Assembly: GCF_030813055.1 (NCBI RefSeq)
Contig: NZ_JAUSTW010000017.1
Coordinates: 1 to 52,190 of the forward strand
Length of the DNA: 52,190 bases
Source of the DNA: Neobacillus ginsengisoli
Lineage (GTDB): Bacteria; Bacillota; Bacilli; Bacillales_B; DSM-18226
Direction: 5' to 3'
Shown: piece by piece, positions 19,489-28,816 of the stretch
How the letters are laid out: each line of letters begins with the position of its first letter
Numbering within the stretch: the stretch's first letter is position 1
The notes under the pieces: model-generated
What the model was told of the DNA's origin: nothing
Seen by the model: only the letters and a program-made list of their open reading frames with translations
The model's database searches: none
Position numbers and translations under genes: made by a program

Positions 19489-20862
19489 ATGTCAAATCGG
19501 TATGCTGTGATTTTAGCCGCAGGACAAGGGACGCGGATGAAGTCTAAGCTTTATAAAGTATTACACCCTGTATGTGGTAAACCCATGGTCCAACATGTTG
19601 TTGATCAAGTAACAAAGCTCCGAATACAAGATTTGGTCACAGTCATTGGTCATGGAGCCGAAATGGTAAAAGCCGGGTTAGGGGACCAGAGTCAATATGT
19701 ACTACAGGAACAACAACTGGGTACTGCTCATGCAGTCATGCAGGCGAATAAGATTCTTGGGGGAAAAGAAGGTGTAACCATTGTTGTTTGCGGTGATACC
19801 CCTTTGATTCGAGCGGAAACGATGGAATCTCTTTTTAAACACCATGAGGAATTAAAGGCAAAAGCTACGATTCTCACTGCAAAAATAGATGACCCGACCG
19901 GTTACGGCCGAATTATTCGTAATGAAAACGGTCTGGTTGAAAAAATTGTTGAACATAAAGATGCAACAGACGCAGAACGGGAAATAAATGAAATCAATAC
20001 CGGAACGTATTGCTTTGACAATTTTGCTTTATTTGAAGCATTAAAAAATGTTTCCAATAATAATGTTCAGGGAGAATATTATTTACCGGATGTAATTGAA
20101 ATACTGAAGAAACAAGGGGAAGTTGTCTCAGCTTTCCAAACTGAAGAATTTAAAGAAACACTGGGAGTAAATGACCGGGTGGCATTGGCAGAAGCAGAGT
20201 GGATTATGCGTGAGCGCACGAATGAACTGCATATGCGTAACGGAGTAACAATTATTGATCCTGCAAATACATACATTGGGGCAGATGTGGAAATTGGTCA
20301 GGATACGGTTATTTATCCGGGAACAATGATAAAAGGAAAAACAGTCATCGGCTTAGGTTGCGAAATCGGGCCTAACTCAGAGATCGATAGCAGTGTAATT
20401 GGGGAAGAAACGGTTGTCCGTCAATCGGTTGTACATAAAAGCTCCGTTGGCGCACATGTTAATATCGGCCCGTTTGCCCATATTCGACCGGATTCTGATA
20501 TTTCCGACGACGTAAAAATCGGTAACTTTGTCGAAATTAAAAAGGCTATTTTCGGAAAAGGAAGCAAAGCATCACATCTCAGCTATATAGGTGATGCCGA
20601 GGTAGGCAGCAATGTCAACATTGGCTGCGGCTCGATTACCGTTAATTACGATGGTAAAAATAAATTCTTAACAAAAATTGAAGATGACGTCTTTATCGGC
20701 TGTAATTCAAATCTAGTTGCCCCTGTAACAGTAGGAAAAGGTTCTTATGTGGCAGCAGGTTCCACTATAACGAAAGACGTACCAGGTGATGCATTGTCCA
20801 TTGCCCGTTCTCAGCAAGTGAATAAGGAAAATTACGTTCAAAAGCTAAATCTTAAGAAATAA
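19489..20862 (+). CDS. glmU: Bifunctional GlmU: GlcNAc-1-P uridyltransferase / GlcN-1-P acetyltransferase
   Basis: Makes UDP-N-acetylglucosamine for peptidoglycan and teichoic acids. The N-terminal pyrophosphorylase domain has [11 protein letters not shown] (8-18) and CGDTPLI. The C-terminal half (from about residue 252) is a left-handed beta helix with hexapeptide repeats such as [32 protein letters not shown] and [10 protein letters not shown]. The 457 residues match the family. GGAGG lies eight bases before ATG. prs follows after 23 bases, the gcaD-prs pair of B. subtilis. Confidence 0.97.
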   Translation: MSNRYAVILAAGQGTRMKSKLYKVLHPVCGKPMVQHVVDQVTKLRIQDLVTVIGHGAEMVKAGLGDQSQYVLQEQQLGTAHAVMQANKILGGKEGVTIVVCGDTPLIRAETMESLFKHHEELKAKATILTAKIDDPTGYGRIIRNENGLVEKIVEHKDATDAEREINEINTGTYCFDNFALFEALKNVSNNNVQGEYYLPDVIEILKKQGEVVSAFQTEEFKETLGVNDRVALAEAEWIMRERTNELHMRNGVTIIDPANTYIGADVEIGQDTVIYPGTMIKGKTVIGLGCEIGPNSEIDSSVIGEETVVRQSVVHKSSVGAHVNIGPFAHIRPDSDISDDVKIGNFVEIKKAIFGKGSKASHLSYIGDAEVGSNVNIGCGSITVNYDGKNKFLTKIEDDVFIGCNSNLVAPVTVGKGSYVAAGSTITKDVPGDALSIARSQQVNKENYVQKLNLKK

Positions 20863-20885
20863 GCGAATGATTCAGGAGGGCCATC

Positions 20886-21842
20886 ATGTCAAATCAATAC
20901 TTAGATCCAAATTTAAAGGTGTTTAGTTTAAATTCAAATGTTCCCCTTGCTAGAGAAATTGCAAAATTTATCGGTGTTGAACTTGGAAAAAGCTCTGTAA
21001 CAAGATTTAGTGACGGAGAAATCCAAATCAATATTGAAGAAAGTATCCGCGGTTGTGATGTGTATGTCATCCAGTCGACAAGTGGACCTGTTAATGAACA
21101 TATCATGGAATTGTTAATCATGATTGATGCTTTAAAAAGAGCTTCTGCGAAGACCATTAATATTGTTATGCCTTACTATGGCTATGCCCGTCAGGACCGT
21201 AAAGCACGAGCACGTGAGCCTATTACGGCGAAACTAGTGGCAAACCTGCTTGAGACAGCCGGCGCAACCCGTGTTATCTGTCTTGATTTACACGCTCCGC
21301 AAATTCAAGGTTTCTTTGATATACCGATTGACCATTTAATGGGTGTACCTATTCTTTCAGAGTACTTTAAAAATAAGGAATTAAATGGTGATATTGTTAT
21401 TGTATCTCCTGACCACGGCGGGGTAACGAGAGCAAGGAAAATGGCTGAGCGTCTAAAAGCACCGATTGCGATTATTGACAAACGACGCCCAAGACCGAAT
21501 GTGGCCGAAGTGATGAACATCGTTGGTAATATCGAAGGAAAAGTAGCGATTTTAATTGATGATATCATTGATACAGCAGGAACGATTACTCTTGCTGCTA
21601 ACGCTTTGGTAGAGAACGGTGCCCTTGAAGTGTATGCATGCTGTACACACCCAGTATTATCGGGACCTGCCATTGATAGAATTCAAAATTCAAAAATTAA
21701 AGAATTAGTCGTAACCAATTCCATTGCCCTTCCGGATGAGAAAAAGACGGATAAAATTATTAACCTATCTGTAGCACCGTTAATTGGTGAAGCGATTATT
21801 CGTGTCCACGAAGAACAGTCCGTCAGTACTTTGTTTGATTAA
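20886..21842 (+). CDS. prs: Ribose-phosphate pyrophosphokinase (PRPP synthetase)
   Basis: Makes PRPP from ribose 5-phosphate and ATP for nucleotide, His and Trp synthesis. The 318-residue class I enzyme has SDGEI near residue 41, the ATP-binding [10 protein letters not shown], the catalytic loop [18 protein letters not shown], and the PRPP motif [12 protein letters not shown] near residue 223. AGGAGG lies upstream. PRPP is also the signal sensed by PurR (17597). Confidence 0.97.
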   Translation: MSNQYLDPNLKVFSLNSNVPLAREIAKFIGVELGKSSVTRFSDGEIQINIEESIRGCDVYVIQSTSGPVNEHIMELLIMIDALKRASAKTINIVMPYYGYARQDRKARAREPITAKLVANLLETAGATRVICLDLHAPQIQGFFDIPIDHLMGVPILSEYFKNKELNGDIVIVSPDHGGVTRARKMAERLKAPIAIIDKRRPRPNVAEVMNIVGNIEGKVAILIDDIIDTAGTITLAANALVENGALEVYACCTHPVLSGPAIDRIQNSKIKELVVTNSIALPDEKKTDKIINLSVAPLIGEAIIRVHEEQSVSTLFD

Positions 21843-21868
21843 GCGGATTTGGTTTAATAAACTTTTAT

Positions 21869-21894
21869 GTTTAGACCTTCCTGTTTTAGGGAAT
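21869..21894 (+). promoter_or_regulatory. Sigma-B promoter of ctc
   Basis: GTTTAG (21869-21874) and GGGAAT (21889-21894), 14 bases apart, fit the sigma-B pattern GTTTAA-N13-15-GGGWAT with one mismatch in the -35. In B. subtilis ctc is the classic sigma-B gene. The same stretch can form a short TTCC/GGAA hairpin with T run that may also end prs. Confidence 0.65.
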
Positions 21895-21938
21895 TTTTAT
21901 AGAGACAGATTCAACTAAAATAGGAAGGTGACAAACTC

Positions 21939-22574
21939 ATGAGTACTGTTTTACAGGCAAAAGAACGGAAGGAATTCCGACATTCAGCTTTAAAGAAAAT
22001 CAGAGATGATGGAAATATCCCTGCAGTCATATATGGAGCAAAGGTTGAGAACAAGCCGGTGTTTGTTAGTTCAGCTGACTTAACCAAAACAATCCGCACT
22101 GTGGGCCGGAATGGAGTCATTGCTCTAGATGTAGACGGCAGTAAGCATGATGTTGTACTAACTGATTATCAAGAGGATTTTATAAAAAAGGAAATCATCC
22201 ATGTCGATTTTCTAGCCGTTGATAAATCTTCAAAAATCAATGTGACTGTGAGATTAGCGCTTGTTGGAGATGCAGCTGGTGTAAAAGACGGCGGTGTACT
22301 GCAGCAGCCTGTTCATGAGCTTTCAATTACATCTACACCGGGAGATATCCCGCAGCAAATTGAAGTGGACGTAGCGAACTTACAGGTAGGCGAAACGGTA
22401 ACGGTAGCTGATATTCTTTATCAAGGTTCATTTACCATCAACCATGAAGCAGACGAAGTCGTAGCATCCATTCTTCCTCCTAAGCAAGAAGAGGAAATTA
22501 ATGCCGGGGAACAACAGGAATCAGGTCATCCTGATAATGAAGAAGGAAGAGAAACAACTCCGGTAGGAGAATAG
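21939..22574 (+). CDS. ctc: General stress protein Ctc, ribosomal protein bL25 family
   Basis: Binds 5S rRNA in the large subunit, mainly under stress. The 211-residue product has the L25 domain (residues 1-92), the TL5/CTC C-terminal domain (93-185), and an acidic tail (GEQQESGHPDNEEGRE). AGGAAGGTG lies upstream of ATG. It has its own sigma-B-like promoter and a strong terminator, followed by repeat copy C. Confidence 0.95.
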   Translation: MSTVLQAKERKEFRHSALKKIRDDGNIPAVIYGAKVENKPVFVSSADLTKTIRTVGRNGVIALDVDGSKHDVVLTDYQEDFIKKEIIHVDFLAVDKSSKINVTVRLALVGDAAGVKDGGVLQQPVHELSITSTPGDIPQQIEVDVANLQVGETVTVADILYQGSFTINHEADEVVASILPPKQEEEINAGEQQESGHPDNEEGRETTPVGE

Positions 22575-22579
22575 TAAGT

Positions 22580-22610
22580 AGACGTAGCCTGTTTTTAGGT
22601 TACGTCTTTT
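22580..22610 (+). terminator. Terminator after ctc
   Basis: AGACGTAGCCT (22580-22590) pairs with AGGTTACGTCT (22597-22607), one G-T pair, then TTT. Confidence 0.9.
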
Positions 22611-22660
22611 GCAGTTTTTTCTTTGATGTTAAGAAATTATAACTTTCTGAACTAAGATAA

Positions 22661-22809
22661 CTATCTAGCTGCAGCGCCCAGCGACTATTGTACTTCGCTC
22701 TTCTCCCTACGATAAGTCAACATCGAATCGAAAAAACGCGATTCGTGTTTCCTTTATCTTAGTCGAAGCGCTCCAGTCCTGTCGTGCGCTAAACGGGCGC
22801 TTCCGCTTT
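22661..22809 (+). repeat. Structured intergenic repeat, copy C (about 149 bp)
   Basis: Same type as copy A from GCAGCGCCCAGCGACTA onward, with CTTC/GAAG inner arms and the CGAATCG/CGATTCG hairpin kept. The first 20 bases (CTATCTAGCTG instead of TTGTCCAGCTC) have drifted, and the right end reads CGGGCGCTTCCGCTTTA. It lies between the ctc terminator and pth and ends 20 bases before the upstream pth start. Confidence 0.9.
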
Positions 22810-22880
22810 AAATTTTATAGGAGACAAGTATGTTACGGAAAATCTTTAGAAGATGGACGGGGCCGGAAGAGGTGGGAAAG

Positions 22881-23441
22881 GTGAAATTGATCGTTGGTTT
22901 AGGCAATCCGGGGAAGCAATATGAACATACCAGGCACAACATCGGCTTTGAAGTAATCGATGAATTGTCACGTGAGTTTAGTATTCCGTTGGATCAGTCA
23001 AAATTTAAAGGGTTGTACGGAATCGGCTTTTACAAGGGTGAAAAAATCCTTCTGTTAAAACCGCTTACGTACATGAATTTATCGGGAGAATCTATCAGGG
23101 CTGCAGTGGATTATTACCAAATAGATTTAGAGGATTTAGTGGTGATTTATGACGACCTTGATTTACCGGTAGGGAAAATTAGACTCCGCCAAAAAGGCAG
23201 CCCCGGCGGTCATAATGGGATTAAGTCAACAGTGGCCCATCTCGGTACACAGCAGTTTAACAGAATTCGAATCGGAATTGACCGTCCGGAAAAAGGAATG
23301 AGTGTCCCCGACTATGTATTAGGCCGTTTTCGTCAGGACGAACTTATGACCCAAGCGGAGGCTGTCAAAAAAAGTGCCGGTGCGTGTGAAGCTTGGTTGG
23401 AGAAGCCGTTCCTGGAAGTAATGAATGAATATAATCAGTAA
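22881..23441 (+). CDS. pth: Peptidyl-tRNA hydrolase (SpoVC)
   Basis: Releases peptides from peptidyl-tRNA lost from ribosomes. From GTG 22881 the 186-residue protein starts [20 protein letters not shown] with the catalytic histidine, and has [14 protein letters not shown] and GGHNGIKS, at normal family length. GAGGTG is six bases upstream. A second in-frame start, ATG 22830 with AGGAG six bases upstream, would add 17 basic residues ([17 protein letters not shown]). The family favours the GTG, but both starts are usable. Confidence 0.92.
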   Translation: MKLIVGLGNPGKQYEHTRHNIGFEVIDELSREFSIPLDQSKFKGLYGIGFYKGEKILLLKPLTYMNLSGESIRAAVDYYQIDLEDLVVIYDDLDLPVGKIRLRQKGSPGGHNGIKSTVAHLGTQQFNRIRIGIDRPEKGMSVPDYVLGRFRQDELMTQAEAVKKSAGACEAWLEKPFLEVMNEYNQ

Positions 23442-23537
23442 TTGTTCATGAGATAGTCCCCTTATTCATACAATAAATCAAACCTTCTTATTTTATGGAA
23501 GGGGAGACGGCATAGTCCCTTAAACCGGAAAAAATAT

Positions 23538-23567
23538 TGAATAAGTTCCTCCTATAGGGTAATACTA
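23538..23567 (+). promoter_or_regulatory. Sigma-F/sigma-G promoter of fin
   Basis: TGAATA (23538-23543) fits the forespore -35. GGTAATACTA (23558-23567) fits the sigma-F -10 GGNRANANTW fully, and its last seven bases (AATACTA) match sigma-G CATAMTA at six of seven, with a 17-base spacer. Recognition by both factors is likely. Confidence 0.75.
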
Positions 23568-23598
23568 ATCATAAATCGTATACTAGGGAGGGACAGGC

Positions 23599-23832
23599 GT
23601 GGCTATCCATTATCATTGTCGCCATTGTGGTACAAAACTAGGTTCAATTGAAAACGCATCAATACACAGCGAAACACTTGGCCTTCATAAATTAACGGAA
23701 CAAGAAAGGCAGGAAATGGTTGCGTACGATCTATCCGCCGGAGATATTAACATAACGGCAATTTGTGAAGATTGTCAAGAAGCCTTGGAGCGGAATCCGG
23801 AGTATCATCAATACGATTTCCTTATTCATTAA
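23599..23832 (+). CDS. fin: Anti-sigma-F factor Fin (YabK)
   Basis: Small forespore protein that binds RNA polymerase and helps switch from sigma-F to sigma-G. The 77 residues carry two cysteine pairs, CRHCG near the N terminus and CEDC in the C-terminal half, which bind zinc. GTG 23599 has GGGAGGGA just upstream. B. subtilis Fin has 76 residues. With csfB at 452, both regulators of the sigma-F/sigma-G transition lie in this window. Confidence 0.94.
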   Translation: MAIHYHCRHCGTKLGSIENASIHSETLGLHKLTEQERQEMVAYDLSAGDINITAICEDCQEALERNPEYHQYDFLIH

Positions 23833-23836
23833 TCCT

Positions 23837-23863
23837 GCTTTGGATGTTCTCCAAGGCGTTTTT
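23837..23863 (+). terminator. Terminator after fin
   Basis: GCTTTGGA (23837-23844) pairs with TCCAAGGC (23850-23857), one G-T pair, then GTTTTT. Confidence 0.85.
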
Positions 23864-23939
23864 CTATTTATAATATTCAACAATTAAAACCCTACTATAT
23901 ACTACAGCAGGAATTTGTTTGGGAGAGGAGGATAAAATT

Positions 23940-26900
23940 TTGAATGGTTTAAGATCATTGTTCCTTCAACAGGAAGATATCCGCTCGATTATATCCGGAG
24001 TGGAGGAAGGCTTGAAGGAGCAGCTTATTGCAGGATTGTCCGGGTCATCGAGAACAGTACTTACTGCTTCCATTTATGATCAGATGAACAGGCCGATTCT
24101 TTTTGTTACACACAATCTATTACAAGCACAAAAACTATATGATGATATTGTTAATCTATTAAGCGAAAAAGAAGTTTTTCTATTCCCTGCAAATGAGTTA
24201 ATCGCTGCTGAGATGAGCGTTGCCAGCCCTGAGTTAAAAGCCCAAAGAATTGAAGCCCTGAACCACTGGAGCAAGAGCGAACGGGGCATTATGATTGTCC
24301 CGATTTCCGGACTTAGAAAGATCATTCCTCCTAAGGATTTGTGGAAAAAATATCAGCTTCCATTAAAGCTCGGGGCAGATTTAGATGTGGAGCAGATTTT
24401 AAATACCTTTGTTATGATGGGGTATACAAGGGCGGAAATGGTCTCAACTCCCGGGGAATTTAGTGTAAGAGGCGGGATCATTGATATTTATCCATTAACG
24501 GAAGCCGACCCGCTACGAATTGAATTGTTTGATACGGAAATAGATTCGATTCGTTTTTTCTCTCTTGAAGACCAGCGATCGAAAGAAAAGGTCTCTGAAA
24601 TTTTAATTGGGCCTGCTACAGAGGTACTTCTGGAAGCGGAGGACTATAGCCGCATTATAAGTCAGCTTGAGGAAGGCTTAGGAAAGAGCCTCAGGAAATT
24701 AAAAGATGACAAGGCGAAAATGCAGCTTTCGCAAACGATCAGCTATGAGCTGGAACAGCTGAAAAATGGGCAAAAACCTGACCAGGTATTTAAGTATTTA
24801 TCCTTCGCCTACGAACGGACTAATAGTTTACTAGACTACCTTCCAAGTAATGGCCTCGTGTTTATTGATGAAATTAGCAGGGTCCAAGAAATGAACGATT
24901 CGCTCGTAAAGGAAGAGGCGGAATGGTATACATCCTTACTAAGTGAAGGCCAAATTATCCATGATATACATATTTCTCATGACCTGCAGGGATTATTACA
25001 AAAGAAGGATTTTCCGATTCTTTATATGTCCTTGTTTCTGCGTCATGTTGCAAATACGAGCCCGCAAAATATTATTAATATATCATGTAAACAAATGCAA
25101 AATTTCCATGGGCAAATGCATTTATTAAAAACCGAGGTAGATAGGTGGAAAAAAGGTAATTATTCTATTTTATTTTTAGGACCGGATGCGGAACGGGTGA
25201 AAAAGCTCGAACGGGTTTTAGAGGATTACGAAATTTCCGCGAGTGTTTTAGGTGAAGGCCAACAGCTTTTACCGGGAAAGGTACAAATTTTAAAAGGAAA
25301 CCTCCATTCCGGCTTTGAGCTTTCCATCCAAAAAATTGCCGTGATCACAGAGGAAGAGCTTTTTAATAAAAGAGTGAAAAAGTCAACCAGACGGCAAAAG
25401 CTTTCCAATGCGGAAAGAATTAAGAGCTACTCAGAGCTTCGAATCGGTGATTATGTTGTTCATGTCAATCACGGTATTGGCAAGTATTTAGGAATAGAAA
25501 CACTTGTCATCAATGGCATCCATAAGGATTACTTGCATATTCGTTACCAAGGATCGGATAAACTTTATGTTCCGGTAGAACAAATAGACCTTGTCCAGAA
25601 ATACGTCGGTTCAGAAGGAAAAGAGCCGAAGGTATATAAACTTGGCGGCAGTGATTGGAAAAAGGTGAAAAAGAAAGTCCAATCGTCTGTGGAAGATATA
25701 GCGGATGATTTAATCAAATTATATGCAGAACGCGAAGCAGCTGTCGGCTATGCCTATTCTCCAGATGGAGATATGCAAAGGGAATTTGAAACGGCATTTG
25801 CGTATCAGGAAACGGAAGATCAGCTCCGTTCCATTCATGAGATTAAAAAGGATATGGAGCGGCCGCGCCCAATGGATCGTTTGCTTTGCGGAGATGTGGG
25901 TTACGGAAAAACAGAGGTGGCAATTAGAGCCGCCTTTAAAGCAATTTCTGACGGTAAGCAGGTTGCCTTTCTTGTGCCTACGACTATTTTGGCCCAACAG
26001 CATTATGAAACAATGCGAGAGAGATTTCAGGATTTCCCGATTAATATTGGCTTGTTAAGCCGATTCCGTTCGAAAAAGCAACAAACAGAAACAATTAAGG
26101 GTCTGAATGCAGGCACGGTCGACGTTGTAGTCGGAACCCATCGGCTGCTGTCAAAAGATGTGATTTACCGTGACTTAGGGCTACTGATTATCGATGAAGA
26201 GCAGAGGTTTGGAGTAACGCATAAGGAAAAAATTAAAAGATTAAAGACAAATGTTGATGTTTTAACTTTGACAGCAACTCCTATTCCAAGAACGCTTCAT
26301 ATGTCAATGCTCGGCGTCAGGGATTTATCGGTAATCGAGACACCGCCTGAGAATCGGTTTCCTGTTCAAACGTATGTGATGGAGTACAACGGGTCGCTTG
26401 TAAGGGAAGCAATTGAAAGAGAGCTGGCCCGCGACGGACAAGTCTACTTTTTATATAACAGAGTAGAAGATATTGAGCGCAAAGCAGAAGAGATTTCAAT
26501 GCTTGTACCCGATGCCCGTGTCACTTATGCTCACGGTCAGATGTCCGAGAATGAATTAGAATCTGTTATGCTGAGCTTTTTATCAGGGGAATTTGATGTC
26601 CTGGTCAGCACGACCATTATTGAGACAGGTGTCGATATTCCGAATGTAAACACATTGATTGTTTTTGATGCGGATAAGATGGGACTATCGCAATTGTACC
26701 AGCTTCGCGGCAGGGTCGGCAGGTCTAATCGGGTAGCTTACGCTTATTTCACCTACCGAAAAGATAAAGTGTTGACAGAGGTCGCTGAAAAACGTTTGCA
26801 AGCAATTAAAGAGTTTACTGAATTAGGCTCCGGTTTTAAAATTGCCATGCGTGATTTATCCATTCGCGGCGCAGGAAATTTATTAGGGGCCCAACAGCAT

Positions 26901-27476
26901 GGATTTATCGATTCTGTAGGTTTTGACCTGTATTCACAAATGTTAAAAGAAGCAATTGAAGAGCGTAAAGGTGACCTTAAGGCGGAAGGAAAAGCAACCG
27001 TTGAAATTGATTTTGAAATTGATGCGTATATTCCGGATAGTTACATTAAAGATGGACATCAAAAAATTGAAATGTATAAGCGTTTTAGAGGCGCTCAAAC
27101 TCTTGAGGATATTGAAGAGCTTCAGGATGAAATGCTTGACCGGTTTGGTGAATATCCGGATGAAGTCGCTTACCTATTCCAAATTGCTGAAATGAAAGTC
27201 TTTGCGCTCCTCACAGGAGTTGAAGTTGTAAAACAAGGAAAACAGGAAGTTACTATTTTGGTAAACGAGCGGGCAAGCAACACAATCGATGGAGAAAAGA
27301 TTTTTAAGATAAGCAATCAATTTGGCAGAATGGTTAGTCTCGGAATGGAAGGCCAAAGATTTAAAATGGTCATCCAGATAAAAGGTTCTGAGACAGCGGG
27401 GTGGCTGAATGTAGTGTTTGAAATGATTAAAGGGCTTCAATCTGCAAAAAAGAGTGAGGAAAACTCAGTAAAATAG
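23940..27476 (+). CDS. mfd: Transcription-repair coupling factor Mfd
   Basis: Translocase that removes RNA polymerase stalled at DNA lesions and recruits UvrA. The 1178 residues match B. subtilis Mfd (1177). Order: UvrB-like module (to about 350), RNA polymerase interaction domain (about 480-560, with IGDYVVHVNHGIGKYLG), helicase lobes with Walker A GDVGYGKTE (about 650) and DEEQRFG (about 751), TATPIPRTLHMS, and the C-terminal TRCF domain. TTG 23940 (MNGLRSLFLQQEDIRS) is chosen over TTG 23919 since AGAGGAGG lies eight bases before it. Confidence 0.97.
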   Translation: MNGLRSLFLQQEDIRSIISGVEEGLKEQLIAGLSGSSRTVLTASIYDQMNRPILFVTHNLLQAQKLYDDIVNLLSEKEVFLFPANELIAAEMSVASPELKAQRIEALNHWSKSERGIMIVPISGLRKIIPPKDLWKKYQLPLKLGADLDVEQILNTFVMMGYTRAEMVSTPGEFSVRGGIIDIYPLTEADPLRIELFDTEIDSIRFFSLEDQRSKEKVSEILIGPATEVLLEAEDYSRIISQLEEGLGKSLRKLKDDKAKMQLSQTISYELEQLKNGQKPDQVFKYLSFAYERTNSLLDYLPSNGLVFIDEISRVQEMNDSLVKEEAEWYTSLLSEGQIIHDIHISHDLQGLLQKKDFPILYMSLFLRHVANTSPQNIINISCKQMQNFHGQMHLLKTEVDRWKKGNYSILFLGPDAERVKKLERVLEDYEISASVLGEGQQLLPGKVQILKGNLHSGFELSIQKIAVITEEELFNKRVKKSTRRQKLSNAERIKSYSELRIGDYVVHVNHGIGKYLGIETLVINGIHKDYLHIRYQGSDKLYVPVEQIDLVQKYVGSEGKEPKVYKLGGSDWKKVKKKVQSSVEDIADDLIKLYAEREAAVGYAYSPDGDMQREFETAFAYQETEDQLRSIHEIKKDMERPRPMDRLLCGDVGYGKTEVAIRAAFKAISDGKQVAFLVPTTILAQQHYETMRERFQDFPINIGLLSRFRSKKQQTETIKGLNAGTVDVVVGTHRLLSKDVIYRDLGLLIIDEEQRFGVTHKEKIKRLKTNVDVLTLTATPIPRTLHMSMLGVRDLSVIETPPENRFPVQTYVMEYNGSLVREAIERELARDGQVYFLYNRVEDIERKAEEISMLVPDARVTYAHGQMSENELESVMLSFLSGEFDVLVSTTIIETGVDIPNVNTLIVFDADKMGLSQLYQLRGRVGRSNRVAYAYFTYRKDKVLTEVAEKRLQAIKEFTELGSGFKIAMRDLSIRGAGNLLGAQQHGFIDSVGFDLYSQMLKEAIEERKGDLKAEGKATVEIDFEIDAYIPDSYIKDGHQKIEMYKRFRGAQTLEDIEELQDEMLDRFGEYPDEVAYLFQIAEMKVFALLTGVEVVKQGKQEVTILVNERASNTIDGEKIFKISNQFGRMVSLGMEGQRFKMVIQIKGSETAGWLNVVFEMIKGLQSAKKSEENSVK

Positions 27477-27500
27477 GAGAAACATAAAAAGGTATTTTAT

Positions 27501-27721
27501 CTTTGAGAAATGTCCAGCTCCACAAGAGTAAGCTTCGGAAGCGTTACCTCGCACGAAGGAAAAGCGTTAGCTTTTCCGAGGAGCGCCCAGCGACTAGTGT
27601 ACTTCGCTCACCTCCTTACGATAAGTCAACATCAAATCGCAAAAAACGCGATTCGTGTTTCCTTTATCTCATACGGTGCGCTCCAGTCCATACGTCGCTA
27701 AACGGGCGCTTGCGCTTTTCT
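27501..27721 (+). repeat. Structured intergenic repeat, copy D (221 bp, with extra module)
   Basis: Like copy A but with a 58-60-base module inserted between AGCTCC and AGCGCCCAG. The module holds GGAAAAGC/GCTTTTCC and CCTCG/CGAGG arms and folds on its own. The inner arm pair is CACC (27609-27612)/GGTG (27675-27678) in place of CTTC/GAAG. It follows mfd directly, which has no other terminator. Confidence 0.92.
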
Positions 27722-27790
27722 TTGTCTGAAATGTGAATCTTATCCTAAGTTTGGAATTTTTCTCGCATTTGTGAAAAAATATAACGAAAG

Positions 27791-27820
27791 TGTATAGAAC
27801 TTTCCAGATGAAAGATACTA
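27791..27820 (+). promoter_or_regulatory. Sigma-G promoter of spoVT
   Basis: TGTATA (27791-27796) fits the sigma-G -35 GHATR, and GATACTA (27814-27820) matches CATAMTA at six of seven, with a 17-base spacer. spoVT is a sigma-G gene in B. subtilis. Confidence 0.7.
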
Positions 27821-27829
27821 AGTTCAAAG

Positions 27830-27870
27830 TTGGTGATGATTACAACAAAAGGAAGGATTATCATTACCAA
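27830..27870 (+). other. Stem-loop at the 5' end of the spoVT mRNA
   Basis: TTGGTGATGAT (27830-27840) pairs with ATCATTACCAA (27860-27870), 11 pairs with one wobble. The 19-base loop contains AAAGGAAGG, a ribosome-binding-like sequence without a start codon. It begins two or three bases after the predicted sigma-G start. Confidence 0.65.
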
Positions 27871-27905
27871 GTTAAAATCATCAGATGAAAGTGAGGCAAC
27901 ATTAG

Positions 27906-28442
27906 ATGAAAGCAACTGGTATAGTTCGTCGAATCGATGATTTAGGTCGTGTTGTCATTCCAAAAGAAATACGTAGAACCTTACGTATCCGTGAAGGTGA
28001 CCCATTAGAAATTTTTGTGGATCGAGATGGAGAAGTAATCTTAAAGAAGTATTCACCAATCAGTGAATTAAGTGATTTTGCCAAAGAATATGCAGAAGCT
28101 CTTTTTGATAGCCTTGGTAATCCCGTTTTAATTTGTGATAGAGACACCTATATTGCTGTAGCAGGCGGTTCTAAAAAAGATTATTTAAATAAAAATATTA
28201 GTGATTTAGTTGAAAAGACAATGGAAGACCGTAACTCGGTACTCTCGACGCAGCAAAGTGATATTGCTTTGGCCGACGGAAATGATGAAACCGTTACATC
28301 ATATACCATTGGACCAATCATTGCAAATGGTGATCCAATCGGGGCAGTTATTATTTTCTCAAGAGAAGGAACGCTTGGAGATGTCGAACAAAAAGCTGTC
28401 GAAACTGCAGCAGGCTTCTTAGCGAGACAGATGGAGTCATAG
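27906..28442 (+). CDS. spoVT: Stage V sporulation regulator SpoVT
   Basis: Forespore transcription factor that adjusts sigma-G-dependent genes. The 178 residues comprise an AbrB-like DNA-binding domain (1-50, with ATGIVRRIDDLGRVVIPKE) and a C-terminal GAF-like domain (56-178). The N terminus is close to AbrB encoded at 7511. AAGTGAGG lies nine bases before ATG. It has its own promoter and terminator. Confidence 0.97.
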   Translation: MKATGIVRRIDDLGRVVIPKEIRRTLRIREGDPLEIFVDRDGEVILKKYSPISELSDFAKEYAEALFDSLGNPVLICDRDTYIAVAGGSKKDYLNKNISDLVEKTMEDRNSVLSTQQSDIALADGNDETVTSYTIGPIIANGDPIGAVIIFSREGTLGDVEQKAVETAAGFLARQMES

Positions 28443-28463
28443 AAATAATCATTTTATTACGAT

Positions 28464-28491
28464 AAAAAAGGCAGCGGTTGCTGTCTTTTTT
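28464..28491 (+). terminator. Terminator after spoVT
   Basis: AAAAAAGGCAGC (28464-28475) pairs with GCTGTCTTTTTT (28480-28491), one G-T pair, loop GGTT. Confidence 0.93.
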
Positions 28492-28518
28492 ATTGTATAA
28501 GAAAATATAAATTTTTGA

Positions 28519-28737
28519 CTTTGAGAATTGTCCAGCTCCACAAGAGTAAGCTTCGGAAGCGATACCTCGCACGAAGGAAAAGCGTTAGCTTTTCCGAGGA
28601 GCGCCCAGCAGCTAGTGTACTTCGCTCACCTCCTTACGATAAGTCAACATCGAATCGCTAACGCTCTCCGTGTTTCCTTTATCTCATACGGTGCGCTCCA
28701 GTCCATACGCCGCTAAACAGGGCGCTTTCGCTTTTCT
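28519..28737 (+). repeat. Structured intergenic repeat, copy E (219 bp, with extra module)
   Basis: Close to copy D, with the same extra module and CACC/GGTG arms. The closing stem reads AGCAGC/GCCGCT where copy A has AGCGAC/GTCGCT. The inner CGAATCGC hairpin has decayed (TAACGCTCTCC). It lies after the spoVT terminator, 797 bases after the end of copy D. Confidence 0.92.
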
Positions 28738-28763
28738 AATTGCTCTTTAAAAAATGATGCCTA

Positions 28764-28772
28764 TGCTATAAT
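28764..28772 (+). promoter_or_regulatory. Extended -10 promoter of yabM
   Basis: TGCTATAAT is a perfect extended -10 (TATAAT 28767-28772), 45 bases before the yabM start. The -35 is poor. Confidence 0.55.
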
Positions 28773-28816
28773 ACCTTAGTGTTTATATGTTTAAGGCTGT
28801 GGAAGGGAGAGGGGAA

